Notes: a model not told the origin generated them from the sequence alone. Numbered from the stretch's first letter, positions 43,077 to 53,097 are shown. The stretch is 64,000 bases of DNA from Lachnospiraceae bacterium (GCA_902363665.1 CABJAW010000017.1:1-64000); one strand, 5' to 3'. Program-made: numbers and translations.

Positions 43077-44168
43077 CTATATCTTTTCGCTGTACCGGCT
43101 TACCGAGAGTGCCAGCCCAAGCTCTGCCAGAAGAAAGAGCACGGAAGTTCCTCCGTAGCTGATAAACGGAAGGGTGATCCCGGTATTCGGAATCGTATTC
43201 GTCACAACCGCAATATTCAGCACCACCTGAATCGCGATGTGTCCCAGAATTCCGGCTGCAGTAAGCGCACCAAGCAAATCCGCCGCATGCGTTGCAATCA
43301 CCATCAGCCGCCATAAAAGCAGCGCAAACAATATCATCACAAGCCATGCGCCGACCAGCCCAAGCTCCTCGCAGATCACGGAAAAGATCATATCATTCTG
43401 TGCCTCCGGAACAAAACCCAGCTTCTGAAGTCCGTTTCCAAGCCCACGCCCGAACAGTCCCCCAGAACCGATCGCATACAATCCCTGCATTGTCTGATAC
43501 CCTTTTTCGTACTCTTCCGGATGGCGCCAGATTGCAAGGCGCTCCAGACGATAAGATTCCATGCTCAGAAAAATGCCAAGAAAACCGCTGCCCGCAAGGA
43601 CAATCCACACAAACGGAAGGTATCTTGGACTGGATACAAAAATCATCAGCACTGCGATCCCGAGAATGATGACCGCCGTGCTTAGATTGTTCGTCCCGAC
43701 AAGGCCGACGATCGGCAGCACCAGAAGAATGACCACCGCGCCCAGATATCCACTCTTTTTTTTCTGAAGACGGCAGACAACGGAAGCCAGCAGCAAAATG
43801 ACGGCCGGTTTTGCAAACTCAGATGGCTGAAATGACAGCGGACCAAGAGAAAGCCAGCGCTTTGACCCGTTATACGTATCACCAAACAGAAGTACCGCAC
43901 CGGAAAGCACCAGGGACAGCAGATAGCCCGGAACGGCAAAACGCGTCAGGCGGTGATAATCCATGCGGCTCACCGCATACAGCACGATGACTCCGAGCGC
44001 CATCGCAAAAAACTGTTTTTTAAAATAATAGGCAGTGTCGCCGTGAAAACGAACCTGCCCATTATATGTACTCGCACTGTAAAGAACCACCAGGCCAAGG
44101 CCTGTCAGAACAAGGATCATCAGGAGAAGGATTCCGTCTATCCTGTCGGTTCTCTGCCGCAAAAGCAA
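43077..44168 (-). CDS. ftsW: SEDS peptidoglycan glycosyltransferase FtsW (or SpoVE)
   Basis: A 363-residue protein with about ten transmembrane helices that polymerises lipid II at the septum together with a class B PBP. Family motifs include VVLYSAST near the N-terminus, GSKRWLSLGPLSFQPSEFAKPAVILL and the C-terminal NTIPNTGITLPFISYGGTS. The start appears to be a TTG (44168, or 44162 two codons on) after GGGAG. It lies between murD and murA, the position of spoVE in Bacillus, so a sporulation role cannot be excluded. Confidence 0.92.
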   Translation of the reverse strand: MLLRQRTDRIDGILLLMILVLTGLGLVVLYSASTYNGQVRFHGDTAYYFKKQFFAMALGVIVLYAVSRMDYHRLTRFAVPGYLLSLVLSGAVLLFGDTYNGSKRWLSLGPLSFQPSEFAKPAVILLLASVVCRLQKKKSGYLGAVVILLVLPIVGLVGTNNLSTAVIILGIAVLMIFVSSPRYLPFVWIVLAGSGFLGIFLSMESYRLERLAIWRHPEEYEKGYQTMQGLYAIGSGGLFGRGLGNGLQKLGFVPEAQNDMIFSVICEELGLVGAWLVMILFALLLWRLMVIATHAADLLGALTAAGILGHIAIQVVLNIAVVTNTIPNTGITLPFISYGGTSVLFLLAELGLALSVSRYSEKI

Positions 44169-44196
44169 TCACTCCCATTATCATTTTAAAATCTTT

Positions 44197-45552
44197 TTAC
44201 AGCTTGCGGACCAGTTCCTTGAAGATCTGTCCTCTCACCTCATAATTCGGGAACATACCCCAGCTTGCGCAGGCAGGAGAAAGAAGCACTGCATCTCCGC
44301 TCACCGCGTGATCCGCGCAGAACTGTACTGCCTCTTCCAGGCTCTCTGCAAATACGATATCCGTAAAGCCAAGCTTTCTTGCTGTCTCTGCAATTTTTTC
44401 TCTCGTCTGTCCGATCAGCACCAGATATTTTACCTTCCCGTCAAATGCCTGGATCCATTCCTCATACGAAGAACCCTTGTCGTATCCGCCTCCGATCAGA
44501 AGCGTCGGCCGGTCCATAGCCTGAATGCCCTTGATCGCAGCATCCGGATTCGTGCCTTTGGAATCATTGTAATAAACGACGCCGTTTTTCTCTGTAACAT
44601 ATTCAATCCGGTGCTCCACCGCCTTGAATTCCTTCACTACCTTACGGATAACCTCCACCGGAACACCGTATGCCAGTGCCATCGCCGAAGCGGCCATCAC
44701 ATTTTCGTGATTGTGGCGGCCCGGAAGATTCAGCTCATCCGTCCGGCAGATTTCCGTCACTTCTGCCCCATCGCTGTAACAGATCATCTTTCCATCCAGA
44801 TACATTCCCTTTTCCAGTTTATGCAGGCTGCTGAAATAAATAACCTTTGTTTTTAATGTCTCGCCGAATTTCCGCAGGATCTCATCCTCGTAGTTCAGCA
44901 CACACGTATCGTCCGCCGTCTGGTTTTCTGTGATCAGCTCCTTGACACGGATATATTCTTCCATCGTATGATGGCGGTTCAGATGGTCCGGTGTGATATT
45001 TAAGATTGTGCTCACCTTCGGTGCAAATTTTTCAATCGTCTCAAGCTGGAAGCTGCTGATCTCTGCAACCGTCACCGCCTCGTCCGTCATTTTCGGGGCT
45101 GCATCCGTATAAGGATTTCCGATGTTTCCGACTATGTACACTTCCTTTTTCCAAGCCTGCATGATCGCGCCAAGCAGGCTTGTCGTCGTTGTCTTTCCGT
45201 TCGTACCGGTCACTGCGAGTACATCGCCCTTTCCGCACTCATAAGCCAGCTCGACCTCTCCCCAGATCCTGATGCCTTTTTCCTTCATCAAAAGCACTTC
45301 CGGCAGATCACACGGAACACCCGGACTCATCACAACAAGATCCAGCGTATCCATCACAGACTCCGGAAGCGTGCCAAGCACGATCTCCAGTGCCGCATCA
45401 GCGGCAAACTGTACCCTCAGCTCATCCGCATTTTTTTCCTGGTTGCCATCGTACAGAACAACGGACGCTCCTTTTTGCAAAAGCAGTCCCGCTGCTCCGA
45501 TCCCACTCTTTCCGGTGCCAAATACCAGAACCTTTTTTTTACTCAATTCCAT
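44197..45552 (-). CDS. murD: UDP-N-acetylmuramoylalanine--D-glutamate ligase
   Basis: Adds D-Glu to UDP-MurNAc-L-Ala with ATP. The 451-residue Mur ligase has a Rossmann N-terminus (VLVFGTGKSGIGAAGLL), the ATP loop GTNGKTTTTSLLGA near residue 115, NITPDHLNRH, and the C-terminal domain with NDSKGTNPDAAIKGI. Start 45552 follows AGAGGAG; the frame to 45609 overlaps mraY and is rejected. Confidence 0.95.
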   Translation of the reverse strand: MELSKKKVLVFGTGKSGIGAAGLLLQKGASVVLYDGNQEKNADELRVQFAADAALEIVLGTLPESVMDTLDLVVMSPGVPCDLPEVLLMKEKGIRIWGEVELAYECGKGDVLAVTGTNGKTTTTSLLGAIMQAWKKEVYIVGNIGNPYTDAAPKMTDEAVTVAEISSFQLETIEKFAPKVSTILNITPDHLNRHHTMEEYIRVKELITENQTADDTCVLNYEDEILRKFGETLKTKVIYFSSLHKLEKGMYLDGKMICYSDGAEVTEICRTDELNLPGRHNHENVMAASAMALAYGVPVEVIRKVVKEFKAVEHRIEYVTEKNGVVYYNDSKGTNPDAAIKGIQAMDRPTLLIGGGYDKGSSYEEWIQAFDGKVKYLVLIGQTREKIAETARKLGFTDIVFAESLEEAVQFCADHAVSGDAVLLSPACASWGMFPNYEVRGQIFKELVRKL

Positions 45553-45592
45553 AAAAAACTCCTCTTTTCTATGCTGTAATTTTTCATCCTGC

Positions 45593-46564
45593 TCAGGCAA
45601 TTCCGACAAGTGCGATCACACACAGGAATGCGGTCACAACCGTAAACACCGTCACGACACGTGTCTCAGACCATCCGCACAGTTCAAAATGATGATGAAT
45701 CGGCGCCATTTTAAAGAAACGCTTTCCTCCGGTCTTTTTAAAATAAGTCACCTGGATCATAACAGAAAGAATCTCCACCCAGTAAATAAGGCCGACAATC
45801 AGGATAAACATCGGCATCTTCATCGCATAGGCTGCTCCGGCCACAAATCCACCGAGTGCCAGAGATCCGGTATCTCCCATAAACACTTTTGCCGGATATA
45901 CATTGAACAGCAGAAATCCGAGCAGTGCACCAGTCACAGCTGCCGTCAGCGGTTCGATTCCGCTCTTTAACGTGATCGACGCCACCGTGAAGAATACGGC
46001 AACCATCGTCGTGACGCCAGTCGCCAGTCCGTCCAGTCCGTCCGTAAAATTCACACCATTTACTGTACCAATGATCGCCGGAAACGCAATGACTGCGGAT
46101 GCGATCTTGATCGTCTGTCCGCTTAGTACCTTTCCTCCGGAAAACGGAATCAGGATCTCAAGACTCGTCGGATCCATGATCCACAGGTACGCGACAAACA
46201 CAGCCGTCACAATGATCTGCCCAAGCATCTTCTGCTTCGGGTAAAGTCCGTCTGAGCGCCGCAGCACTACCTTCAGATAGTCATCCAGAAATCCGATGAT
46301 GCCAAATCCAAGAATCAGAAACAGCACCGGAACAATCTTCGGATAGCTTCCAATGAAAAACAGCGACGTCACCGTCAGGCTGATCAGAATGATCAATCCG
46401 CCCATCGTCGGCGTCCCTGCTTTTTTCAGATGCGATTTTACGCCCTCTTCACGTTCTGTCTGTCCTACCTTCAGCCGCTGCAGAAACGGGATTACAAACG
46501 GACTGAGCGCTACGCTGATCGCAAACGCCAGAAACAGCGGGATCAACACGTTCTTATCAATCAT
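45593..46564 (-). CDS. mraY: Phospho-N-acetylmuramoyl-pentapeptide-transferase
   Basis: Makes lipid I by moving phospho-MurNAc-pentapeptide onto undecaprenyl phosphate. The 323-residue protein has about ten helices, with the motifs HLKKAGTPTMGG (near 45), FLDDYLKV (catalytic DD, near 95), NFTDGLDGLATG (near 175) and MAPIHHHFE near the end. Follows spoVD by 81 bases. Confidence 0.96.
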   Translation of the reverse strand: MIDKNVLIPLFLAFAISVALSPFVIPFLQRLKVGQTEREEGVKSHLKKAGTPTMGGLIILISLTVTSLFFIGSYPKIVPVLFLILGFGIIGFLDDYLKVVLRRSDGLYPKQKMLGQIIVTAVFVAYLWIMDPTSLEILIPFSGGKVLSGQTIKIASAVIAFPAIIGTVNGVNFTDGLDGLATGVTTMVAVFFTVASITLKSGIEPLTAAVTGALLGFLLFNVYPAKVFMGDTGSLALGGFVAGAAYAMKMPMFILIVGLIYWVEILSVMIQVTYFKKTGGKRFFKMAPIHHHFELCGWSETRVVTVFTVVTAFLCVIALVGIA

Positions 46565-46645
46565 CTCTTACACCTCTTTATCTCTTTTCTTATTTTGTAT
46601 CTCCTTAATTCTATAACGTTTTGGCAGGGATGTACAGCAAAAATA

Positions 46646-48418
46646 TCAGGAATTTGCCAAAAAAGTCCCGATTTCGGTTTCTGCCGCCGCCTTTTCCAGC
46701 CCGAGATACGGCAGGATATTCTCAAAAATTTCCTTTACAACCGGCGCTGCAATCGTTCCGCCGTAATACACCCCCTGCGGTTTGTTGATCACGCACAGCG
46801 CAAGCACCTGTGGATCATCCGCCGGTGCAAATCCGATAAAGGACGAGATATACTGATTGGCACTGCGCGGCAGCGTCTCCGAGGTCGCCGTCTTCCCGCC
46901 GATTCGGTACCCTTCGATATATGCGTTTTTCCCGCCGCCTCCGTCTACGACCTGCTCCAGAAGATAACGTATTGTCTGTGAAGTTTTCTCCGACAGGATC
47001 TGTTTTCCTGTTTCATGCGTATAGACAGTCCGCAGCGTTCCGTCCCGTTCGCCCGCCTCAAGCGCCAGATGCGGCGTAATCCTCGTCCCGCCATTTATGA
47101 TCGAGCTGACAGTTGCCGCCAACTGCAGCGGTGTGATCTGAAAAGACTGTCCGAATGAGATCGTCGCCAATTCCACCTGTCCGACATTTTCCTCCCGGTG
47201 CATGATCGTCGCAGCTTCTCCCGGCAGATCGACGCCCGTCTTTTCATTCAGACCAAACTGACGGAAATATGAGAAATACCGCTCTGCACCAAGCCGCAGG
47301 CCTATCTCGATAAACACCGGATTACAGGAATTCTGCGTCGCCTGTACAAACGTCTCGGCTCCGTGCCCGCCGACTTTATGGCAACGGATTCTCCGATCCT
47401 CCACGATCTTAAAACCAGGGCACGAAAAGGTATCCTGCAGTGTGACAACCCCTGCCTCCAGCCCGGCCGCAGCTGTAATAATTTTAAATGTGGATCCTGG
47501 TTCATACGTATCATTCAGGCAGCCATTTCTCCACATCCTGTTTAAGGCATTCTGCAGCGAATCAGAGTCACCGTCCGTTGTCTTTTCCTGCAGTACACCG
47601 GTCAGTTCATATGGATTGTTCAGGTCAAATTCCGGAACATTCGTCATCGCGTAGAGCTCGCCGTTTTTCGGATTCAGGATGATGACCGAAACACTCTCCG
47701 CCTGCTTCTGATCCATCACTTTGTCAGCTGCCTGCTCTGCAAATTTCTGGATATTGGCATCAAGGCTGATTTTCAGATCCAGCCCTTCTTCCGGTTCCAG
47801 CCGGCTCTCCCCGGTGTTCTCCAGCTCTACGCCGCGTGCATCGGTCAGGGTAAGGATCTTACCCGGCATTCCCTCCAGTACCCTGTCATATTCCACCTCA
47901 AGTCCGATGATCCCCTGATTGTCTCCTCCCGTAAAGCCAAGCACCTTGGATGCCATGCTTCCGAACGGATAATACCGTCTGTAATCCTCGTCAACCTTCA
48001 CTCCCGCCAGATCATATTCCCGGATCCTGTCACCAGCCTCTTTTTCTACATTTTTCGCAATCCGCTCGATTGAGCTTACTTTTTCCACCCGTTTCCGCAC
48101 CGCAGTCTCATCAAGCTTCAATTCTTTCGTCAGCACCTTGATCACCTGCTCCGGATCTCTGATCTGACTGTGAATCACCGAGATCGTACACACCGTGCGG
48201 TTGTCTGCCAGCACGACCCCGTTTCGATCCAGAATCCGTCCGCGCTGTGCCTTGATCGTGCGCTCCCGCTCATGTAGATCCTGCGCAAGCGATGCATAAT
48301 ATTCTGAATCTCCAATCATCAGCTTTGTCAGGCGGACTCCGAGAAGCGCCAGAACCAGTATCATTCCAAAAAAAGTAATTACGATCTTTCTGCGATGATA
48401 AGATTTTGCCCGCTCCAT
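46646..48418 (-). CDS. Class B penicillin-binding protein, SpoVD type (no PASTA)
   Basis: A 590-residue transpeptidase. Transmembrane helix 11-30; PBP dimer domain (RTIKAQRGRILDRNG start) to ~210; transpeptidase with active Ser in PGSTFKIIT (S309), SCN at 364-366, and KTA (509-511) in place of the usual KTG. It ends without PASTA repeats. It stands second after another class B PBP, the pbpB-spoVD order of Bacillus, and is preceded by a terminator and a separate SigE-like -10, which supports a sporulation role. Start 48418 follows GGGGGTG. Confidence 0.88.
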   Translation of the reverse strand: MERAKSYHRRKIVITFFGMILVLALLGVRLTKLMIGDSEYYASLAQDLHERERTIKAQRGRILDRNGVVLADNRTVCTISVIHSQIRDPEQVIKVLTKELKLDETAVRKRVEKVSSIERIAKNVEKEAGDRIREYDLAGVKVDEDYRRYYPFGSMASKVLGFTGGDNQGIIGLEVEYDRVLEGMPGKILTLTDARGVELENTGESRLEPEEGLDLKISLDANIQKFAEQAADKVMDQKQAESVSVIILNPKNGELYAMTNVPEFDLNNPYELTGVLQEKTTDGDSDSLQNALNRMWRNGCLNDTYEPGSTFKIITAAAGLEAGVVTLQDTFSCPGFKIVEDRRIRCHKVGGHGAETFVQATQNSCNPVFIEIGLRLGAERYFSYFRQFGLNEKTGVDLPGEAATIMHREENVGQVELATISFGQSFQITPLQLAATVSSIINGGTRITPHLALEAGERDGTLRTVYTHETGKQILSEKTSQTIRYLLEQVVDGGGGKNAYIEGYRIGGKTATSETLPRSANQYISSFIGFAPADDPQVLALCVINKPQGVYYGGTIAAPVVKEIFENILPYLGLEKAAAETEIGTFLANS

Positions 48419-48544
48419 TTTTTCACCCCCTCTGATTATTTCCAGTTTTTCTTCTGCCGAACCGTGCAAACAAAAAAGATGTAATATCTGCTCTAATCCT
48501 GCCGCCTCCCGCAGTACCTTCCCCCATACTTTAATTTTCGCTAT

Positions 48545-48552
48545 AGTATATG
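48545..48552 (-). promoter_or_regulatory. SigE-like -10 element upstream of the SpoVD-type PBP
   Basis: CATATACT on the minus strand matches the sigma-E -10 pattern CATAnAnT except at one position. No housekeeping -35 exists at 17 bases and the expected SigE -35 is weak. The 341-base gap 48419-48759 contains only this element and the terminator at 48651. Confidence 0.4.
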
Positions 48553-48650
48553 TCCATCCCCTTCTCTTTAAGCATTTTTATTTCCGGATAAAAACACGTC
48601 TGCCAAGTTCTCTAACTAATCATTTGACTTCCCGTGTGTTTCACCTAAAT

Positions 48651-48684
48651 AAAAAACATCATGGATCTCCATGATGTTTTTTAT
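48651..48684 (-). terminator. Terminator after the FtsI-like PBP
   Basis: AAAACATCATGGA and TCCATGATGTTTT form a 13-bp perfect stem with a 2-base loop and flanking A and T runs. Confidence 0.88.
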
Positions 48685-48759
48685 TTTGCCGTTTTTCATC
48701 TGATAAAATAAATTTGAGCACAGCCTGCGGCGGACTGTCTTTTCTTTTTGCAGCAATTT

Positions 48760-51048
48760 TTATTGCGCAGTTCCGGCAGAACTGTCATCTCCAAGCGCGG
48801 TGCCATCCCATACAGTAGAGCTGTCAGAGGCATCGTCCGTTGCAGCAGGCGGTGTCGCCATGTCCGGATTGTCCGCTTTCGTCTCATTATCGACAATCGC
48901 AGCAGCCCCGGTGATCGTAAAGACATCGTTGCCAACCGCATCGATCACGTGATTTTCCTCATTGATGTAAACACCATCGATCACATTGCCGTCTCCGTCG
49001 ACGATCTTACCATCCTGAATCCGCGCATCGGTATGATAATTGCCGTTTGAATCAATCGCGTCAAAGGTCTGCACTGCATTTTCCCCGAGATCATCCCGCG
49101 TCAGTCCAAGGGATGCCAGAAGTTCATCTGAAACTTCCTCAGTCGGATAGATTTTCATATATGGAAGCACCTCCGTTGCAATTTTACGGAATACTTCCTG
49201 TGCATACGTACTGTGTGCCTGGTCAGATACGTTCGGTTCATCGATGACAACGTAAATGACAACCTGCGGATCATCGATCGGCACTGCTCCGATAAAGGAA
49301 ACCAGATACTTTCCAGCCGCACGTGTACCGGTCGTGTAGTCGATCTTCTCGGCTGTACCGGTCTTTCCTCCGATCCGATAACCCGGCACCTGTGCCTTTG
49401 TACCGGTACCTTCCTCTACAGTCAGTTCCAGGTAACTGCGGATCAGCTCGGAAACATTCGAAGAGACCGTCTGCTTTAACAGAAGCCCGGAATTGTTCTG
49501 GATCACTTTTCCATTCTCATCAAGTACGCGCTCCATCACATGCGGCTGATAATAATTGCCTCCGTTAATGACAGAACAGAAAGCTGCAATCTCCTGGATC
49601 ATCGTACAGGTAAAACCCTGTCCGAATGTACAGGTCGCAAGCTCTACTTCATTCATCCGCTCCTGTGTATAGACCGAACCGCCTGCCTCGTTCGGTAGAT
49701 CAATTCCGGTCAGATGCCCGAAGTTGAACAATGACTGGTACTCAATGTATTTCGAGACTCCCATTGCCGCACCGATCTGCATCAGTCCGTCATTGCAGGA
49801 GTTCTTCAGTACATCTCCAAGTGACTCTTCCCCGTGTGCTCCCGGCCATACATCGCAGCGGATGTAAGTATCTGTGACCTGTTCTCCACCGTCGCAGTAA
49901 AAGCTGCTGTTCTCTGTGATTGCACCACTTTCCAGCGCTGCGGCGATCGTCATCGGTTTGAACGTAGAACCCGGTTCGATACCATCTGTCACGCAGTAGT
50001 TTTTCCACAGGGTGTTCAGTGCATCCACATATTCCTCATCGCTCATATCTTTCTGTTCTGACTTCGTATACCAGTCATCCAGATTCTGTGGCGTATTCAG
50101 ATCATAGCTGTGGTTTGTCGCCATCGCAAGAATTGAGCCGCTGTCCGGATCCATCGCAATAACACCGATATCCTTCGCACCGTGTTTGGCTGTACCGTTG
50201 TCCTCATCGGTCCCGTATTCGTCATCAAATTCCTGAATATACTTTTCTACAATCTGCTGAATATTCAGATCCAGCGTCGTCTTGATCGTATAGCCATTCT
50301 GCGGCACGATCGTCTTTTTCTGATACTCCTGATTTTCATTGAGGTATCCGAAGACTCTTCCGTTTGTCCCTTTCAGCAGACTGTCGTAATAGGACTCAAT
50401 TCCGCTGATGCCGTCCCCGATATCATTGGAAAACCCAACTACCGTACTTGCCACACTGCCAAGTGGATACTGCCGCTGATACTTCTCCTCAAAATAAATG
50501 CCTTGCACATTCTGAAGCTCTTTTCGCTCTGCCTGTGTAAGGTCACGGTCTTCATCCAGTGATACGTATGCATCATACGCATCTTTCTGTTCCTGTGTGA
50601 TATTTTCTTTCAGTACCTGATACTGGCTGTCCTTTGTCTTTTCCCCTGTGATCCTGTCCCGGATCTCATCACGGTCCAGATCAAATACTTCATTTAAGGC
50701 TTTGACCGTAGGCTCCAGGAAATTTTTTGCATCCTGATTAATCGCACTGCAGTCCAATACCAGATTATATTTTTTCTCGCTGTACGCGATCACCCGGCCA
50801 TTCGTATCCTGAATCTCGCCTCTGCGGCTTACCAGAGTCCTGCTGTCATAATTCTCCTGTGACAGCACCTGCTTTGCGTATTTTTTTCCGCTTTTTACGT
50901 TGATATACGCGATCCGCAACAGCAAAATAATGAGCAGAAAAAGAATCAATGCAAAAATAAGCAACAGCTTTTTCTGCATGGCCATCGTAAATTTCCGCGG
51001 TTTTTTTGTGCGTTTTTTATTTGTTCTGTTTGTCGCTGAGTTTGCCAA
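48760..51048 (-). CDS. Class B penicillin-binding protein (FtsI/PbpB-like) with unusual C-terminus
   Basis: A 762-residue septal transpeptidase. Lys/Arg-rich cytosolic tail, transmembrane helix ~28-47, PBP dimer domain with RRGEIQDTNGRVIA, and transpeptidase with active Ser in EPGSTFKPM (S361), SCN 417-419 and KTG 562-564. PASTA domains expected for PbpB are missing. Residues 666-714 form a Gly/Asn/Asp-rich module homologous to the end of FtsQ, then an acidic Ala/Ser/Thr tail. The start is a TTG (51048) after AGGTG, coupled to ftsL. Confidence 0.9.
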   Translation of the reverse strand: MANSATNRTNKKRTKKPRKFTMAMQKKLLLIFALILFLLIILLLRIAYINVKSGKKYAKQVLSQENYDSRTLVSRRGEIQDTNGRVIAYSEKKYNLVLDCSAINQDAKNFLEPTVKALNEVFDLDRDEIRDRITGEKTKDSQYQVLKENITQEQKDAYDAYVSLDEDRDLTQAERKELQNVQGIYFEEKYQRQYPLGSVASTVVGFSNDIGDGISGIESYYDSLLKGTNGRVFGYLNENQEYQKKTIVPQNGYTIKTTLDLNIQQIVEKYIQEFDDEYGTDEDNGTAKHGAKDIGVIAMDPDSGSILAMATNHSYDLNTPQNLDDWYTKSEQKDMSDEEYVDALNTLWKNYCVTDGIEPGSTFKPMTIAAALESGAITENSSFYCDGGEQVTDTYIRCDVWPGAHGEESLGDVLKNSCNDGLMQIGAAMGVSKYIEYQSLFNFGHLTGIDLPNEAGGSVYTQERMNEVELATCTFGQGFTCTMIQEIAAFCSVINGGNYYQPHVMERVLDENGKVIQNNSGLLLKQTVSSNVSELIRSYLELTVEEGTGTKAQVPGYRIGGKTGTAEKIDYTTGTRAAGKYLVSFIGAVPIDDPQVVIYVVIDEPNVSDQAHSTYAQEVFRKIATEVLPYMKIYPTEEVSDELLASLGLTRDDLGENAVQTFDAIDSNGNYHTDARIQDGKIVDGDGNVIDGVYINEENHVIDAVGNDVFTITGAAAIVDNETKADNPDMATPPAATDDASDSSTVWDGTALGDDSSAGTAQ

Positions 51049-51056
51049 CTAATCAC

Positions 51057-51563
51057 CTACTCTTCGGGCACGTCCGAATACTGTCTGACATAGTCGTTGT
51101 CCTGCAGTTCATATTCTACGATCTGACTTCCGGCTGCATAAGTCATTCCATATTCGTTCATCGCAATGTCCTTGATATGCTCCATATCAACACCTGCCAT
51201 GATCTGATTATAATTGGAATCATTTTCAAGCTTTGCCTGATCCAGCTGTGTTTCAAGGGCAGTCACCTGTTTCTGAAGTCTTGTCCCCTTCGCCTGCAGC
51301 TGCAGATAATTCACACAGGTAAGCACAGTCACTACTGCTGCTGCCGTCAGAAACAGCACATAGCCCACACTCATCTGCAGCGCCCGTTCTCTGTTCTGCT
51401 TCGTCTCTGCACTGACCTGCGGAGCAGGACGCTTCTGTACTTTCTCCGGAACAGGATCCAGTCTGCGCACTGCCGTTCCGTCTACGTACGCATGCACCCT
51501 TCCGTACTCTTCCTTTTTGTACTGGCCGTGCACTGCACTGCCTTTTTTTGTCGTTCCTGCCAT
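51057..51563 (-). CDS. FtsL-like septum protein
   Basis: A 168-residue bitopic protein. A charged cytosolic region (~1-65) precedes one transmembrane helix (~66-84, VGYVLFLTAAAVVTVLTCV) and a short coiled coil (GTRLQKQVTALETQLDQAK). Such proteins link FtsQ/DivIB and the FtsI-FtsW pair. Sequence conservation is low in this family; the call rests on topology and position between rsmH and the PBP. Confidence 0.85.
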   Translation of the reverse strand: MAGTTKKGSAVHGQYKKEEYGRVHAYVDGTAVRRLDPVPEKVQKRPAPQVSAETKQNRERALQMSVGYVLFLTAAAVVTVLTCVNYLQLQAKGTRLQKQVTALETQLDQAKLENDSNYNQIMAGVDMEHIKDIAMNEYGMTYAAGSQIVEYELQDNDYVRQYSDVPEE

Positions 51564-51581
51564 TTTCTGCTCTCCCGCTTC

Positions 51582-52523
51582 CTATTGTATTTCACGTTCG
51601 AATACACGAAGTTTCGAACTCTTTGCCCTGCTGTTCTCTTCCAGTTCTTCCTGTGAAGGTATCACAGGCTTGCGTGTAATTACTTTTCCTTTTGATTTCT
51701 TTCCGCATACGCATACAGGAAATTCTTTGGGGCAGGTACATGGGTTTTCGCATTCCCGGAATTTGTTCTTTACAATGCGGTCCTCCAGTGAATGGAATGT
51801 GATCACGCAGATCCGCCCTCCATCATTCAAAAGATCGATCATATCCCCCAGAGAATTCTCCAACACGTCCAGTTCCCTGTTTACCTCTATTCGAATTGCC
51901 TGAAACGTCCTTTTGGCCGGGTGTCCTCCAACTGCCCGCACTTTTGCAGGTATTGCCGCTTTTATAACATGAATTAACTCCCCAGTCGTTTCCAATGCTT
52001 TCTGATTTCTCGCACTTACAATATGCTTTGCGATATTTTTTGCAAATTTTTCTTCTCCGTAATCACGGATGATATGATACAGCTCCATTTCACTGTATTC
52101 ATTTACAACTTCTTTCGCTGACAGTGTCTGCCGCTGATCCATTCGCATGTCCAGCGGAGCATCTTCTCTGTAAGTAAAGCCGCGGCTTGCCTCGTCAAGC
52201 TGATAGGAGGAGACCCCCAGATCCAAAATGACTCCATCAACAGATGTGATTCCAAGTCTGCCAAGTTCTCTTTTCATATTGCAGTAATTACTGCGTACGA
52301 TCGTCACCCGGTCCTTGAATCGCTCCAAGCGCCCCGTAGCTGCCTCGATTGCTGCTTCATCCTGATCAATTCCGATCAATCTTCCTTTATCTGAAAGGTG
52401 AGTGCAAATCTCATAGGAATGACCGCCTCCACCGAGTGTCCCATCTACATAAATTCCATCTGGTTTTATCTGCAAAGCGTCAATGCTTTCCTCCAAAAGT
52501 ACAGATTTGTGTCTGAATTCCAT
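51582..52523 (-). CDS. rsmH: 16S rRNA (cytosine(1402)-N(4))-methyltransferase
   Basis: A 313-residue SAM-dependent methyltransferase modifying C1402 in the ribosomal P site. SAM motif [19 protein letters not shown] near residue 25, [29 protein letters not shown] in the middle, and [17 protein letters not shown] near 245. Near the end, a four-Cys segment ([17 protein letters not shown]) is likely metal binding. It follows mraZ in the dcw operon; GGGGAGG precedes its ATG. Confidence 0.96.
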   Translation of the reverse strand: MEFRHKSVLLEESIDALQIKPDGIYVDGTLGGGGHSYEICTHLSDKGRLIGIDQDEAAIEAATGRLERFKDRVTIVRSNYCNMKRELGRLGITSVDGVILDLGVSSYQLDEASRGFTYREDAPLDMRMDQRQTLSAKEVVNEYSEMELYHIIRDYGEEKFAKNIAKHIVSARNQKALETTGELIHVIKAAIPAKVRAVGGHPAKRTFQAIRIEVNRELDVLENSLGDMIDLLNDGGRICVITFHSLEDRIVKNKFRECENPCTCPKEFPVCVCGKKSKGKVITRKPVIPSQEELEENSRAKSSKLRVFEREIQ

Positions 52524-52538
52524 ACAAGCCTCCCCAGG

Positions 52539-52970
52539 TTATATGCCTAAACCTAAATCCGTCATTTGTTCGGCGATATCATCCATATCATCATAAGCAT
52601 TGTTGTCCGTCCAATTTGCTTTTGACCAGATCTCGACCCGATTCAGGTTTCCTGAAAGCACCACATCTTTTTCAAGCTGTGCAAACTCCCTCAGTGTCTG
52701 CGGCAGAAGAATTCTCCCCTGCTTATCCAACTCGCATTCCGTGGCACCCGCTACAAAGAAACGCGTGAATTTTCTGGCGCTCTTCTGAGTAAGCGGCAGA
52801 GTACGCAGCTTCTGTTCAAAGAGTTCCCATTCGTTCATAGGAAACACAAACAGGCATCCATCCAATCCCTTGGTCACAACAAACTCATTTCCGAGCTGTT
52901 CGCGAAACTTTGCGGGGATAATCAGTCTGCCTTTGGTGTCGATCGTATGATTGTACTCTCCCATAAACAT
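52539..52970 (-). CDS. mraZ: Transcriptional regulator MraZ
   Basis: A 143-residue AbrB-fold, DNA-binding repressor of the dcw operon. It has two tandem MraZ repeats: [21 protein letters not shown] (start) and [22 protein letters not shown] (second half). Three ATGs lie close together; 52970 (MFMGEY) gives the standard length and acceptable spacing from AAGGTG, with 52973 as alternative. It lies directly downstream of a four-site GTGG array that is its probable operator. Confidence 0.96.
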   Translation of the reverse strand: MFMGEYNHTIDTKGRLIIPAKFREQLGNEFVVTKGLDGCLFVFPMNEWELFEQKLRTLPLTQKSARKFTRFFVAGATECELDKQGRILLPQTLREFAQLEKDVVLSGNLNRVEIWSKANWTDNNAYDDMDDIAEQMTDLGLGI

Positions 52971-53053
52971 CATGATGCACCTTCTTCTGGCTGCTATCTG
53001 GTGTCCCTCTCGCTGTATGGCCTTTTGAAAAGAAGCTTCCCTCCATGTTCTTT

Positions 53054-53087
53054 CCACCAGACCCCACAACTCACCACTTTCTACCAC
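53054..53087 (-). promoter_or_regulatory. MraZ operator (four GTGG boxes, exact 10-bp period)
   Basis: Minus-strand GTGG at 53087-53084, 53077-53074, 53067-53064 and 53057-53054. Position, just after the -10, fits autorepression. MraZ of E. coli binds similar direct repeats. Confidence 0.8.
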
Positions 53088-53097
53088 TTGCTTATTA

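Noticed and set aside
43003..43347. 114-codon minus-strand frame after ftsW
   Set aside because: It overlaps the ftsW 3' end in another frame and is Cys/Ala/Tyr-rich noise.
53054..53087. Regular GTGG repeats as a possible CRISPR or tandem repeat
   Set aside because: The 10-bp period, 4-base unit and place next to mraZ fit an MraZ operator; there are no spacers.
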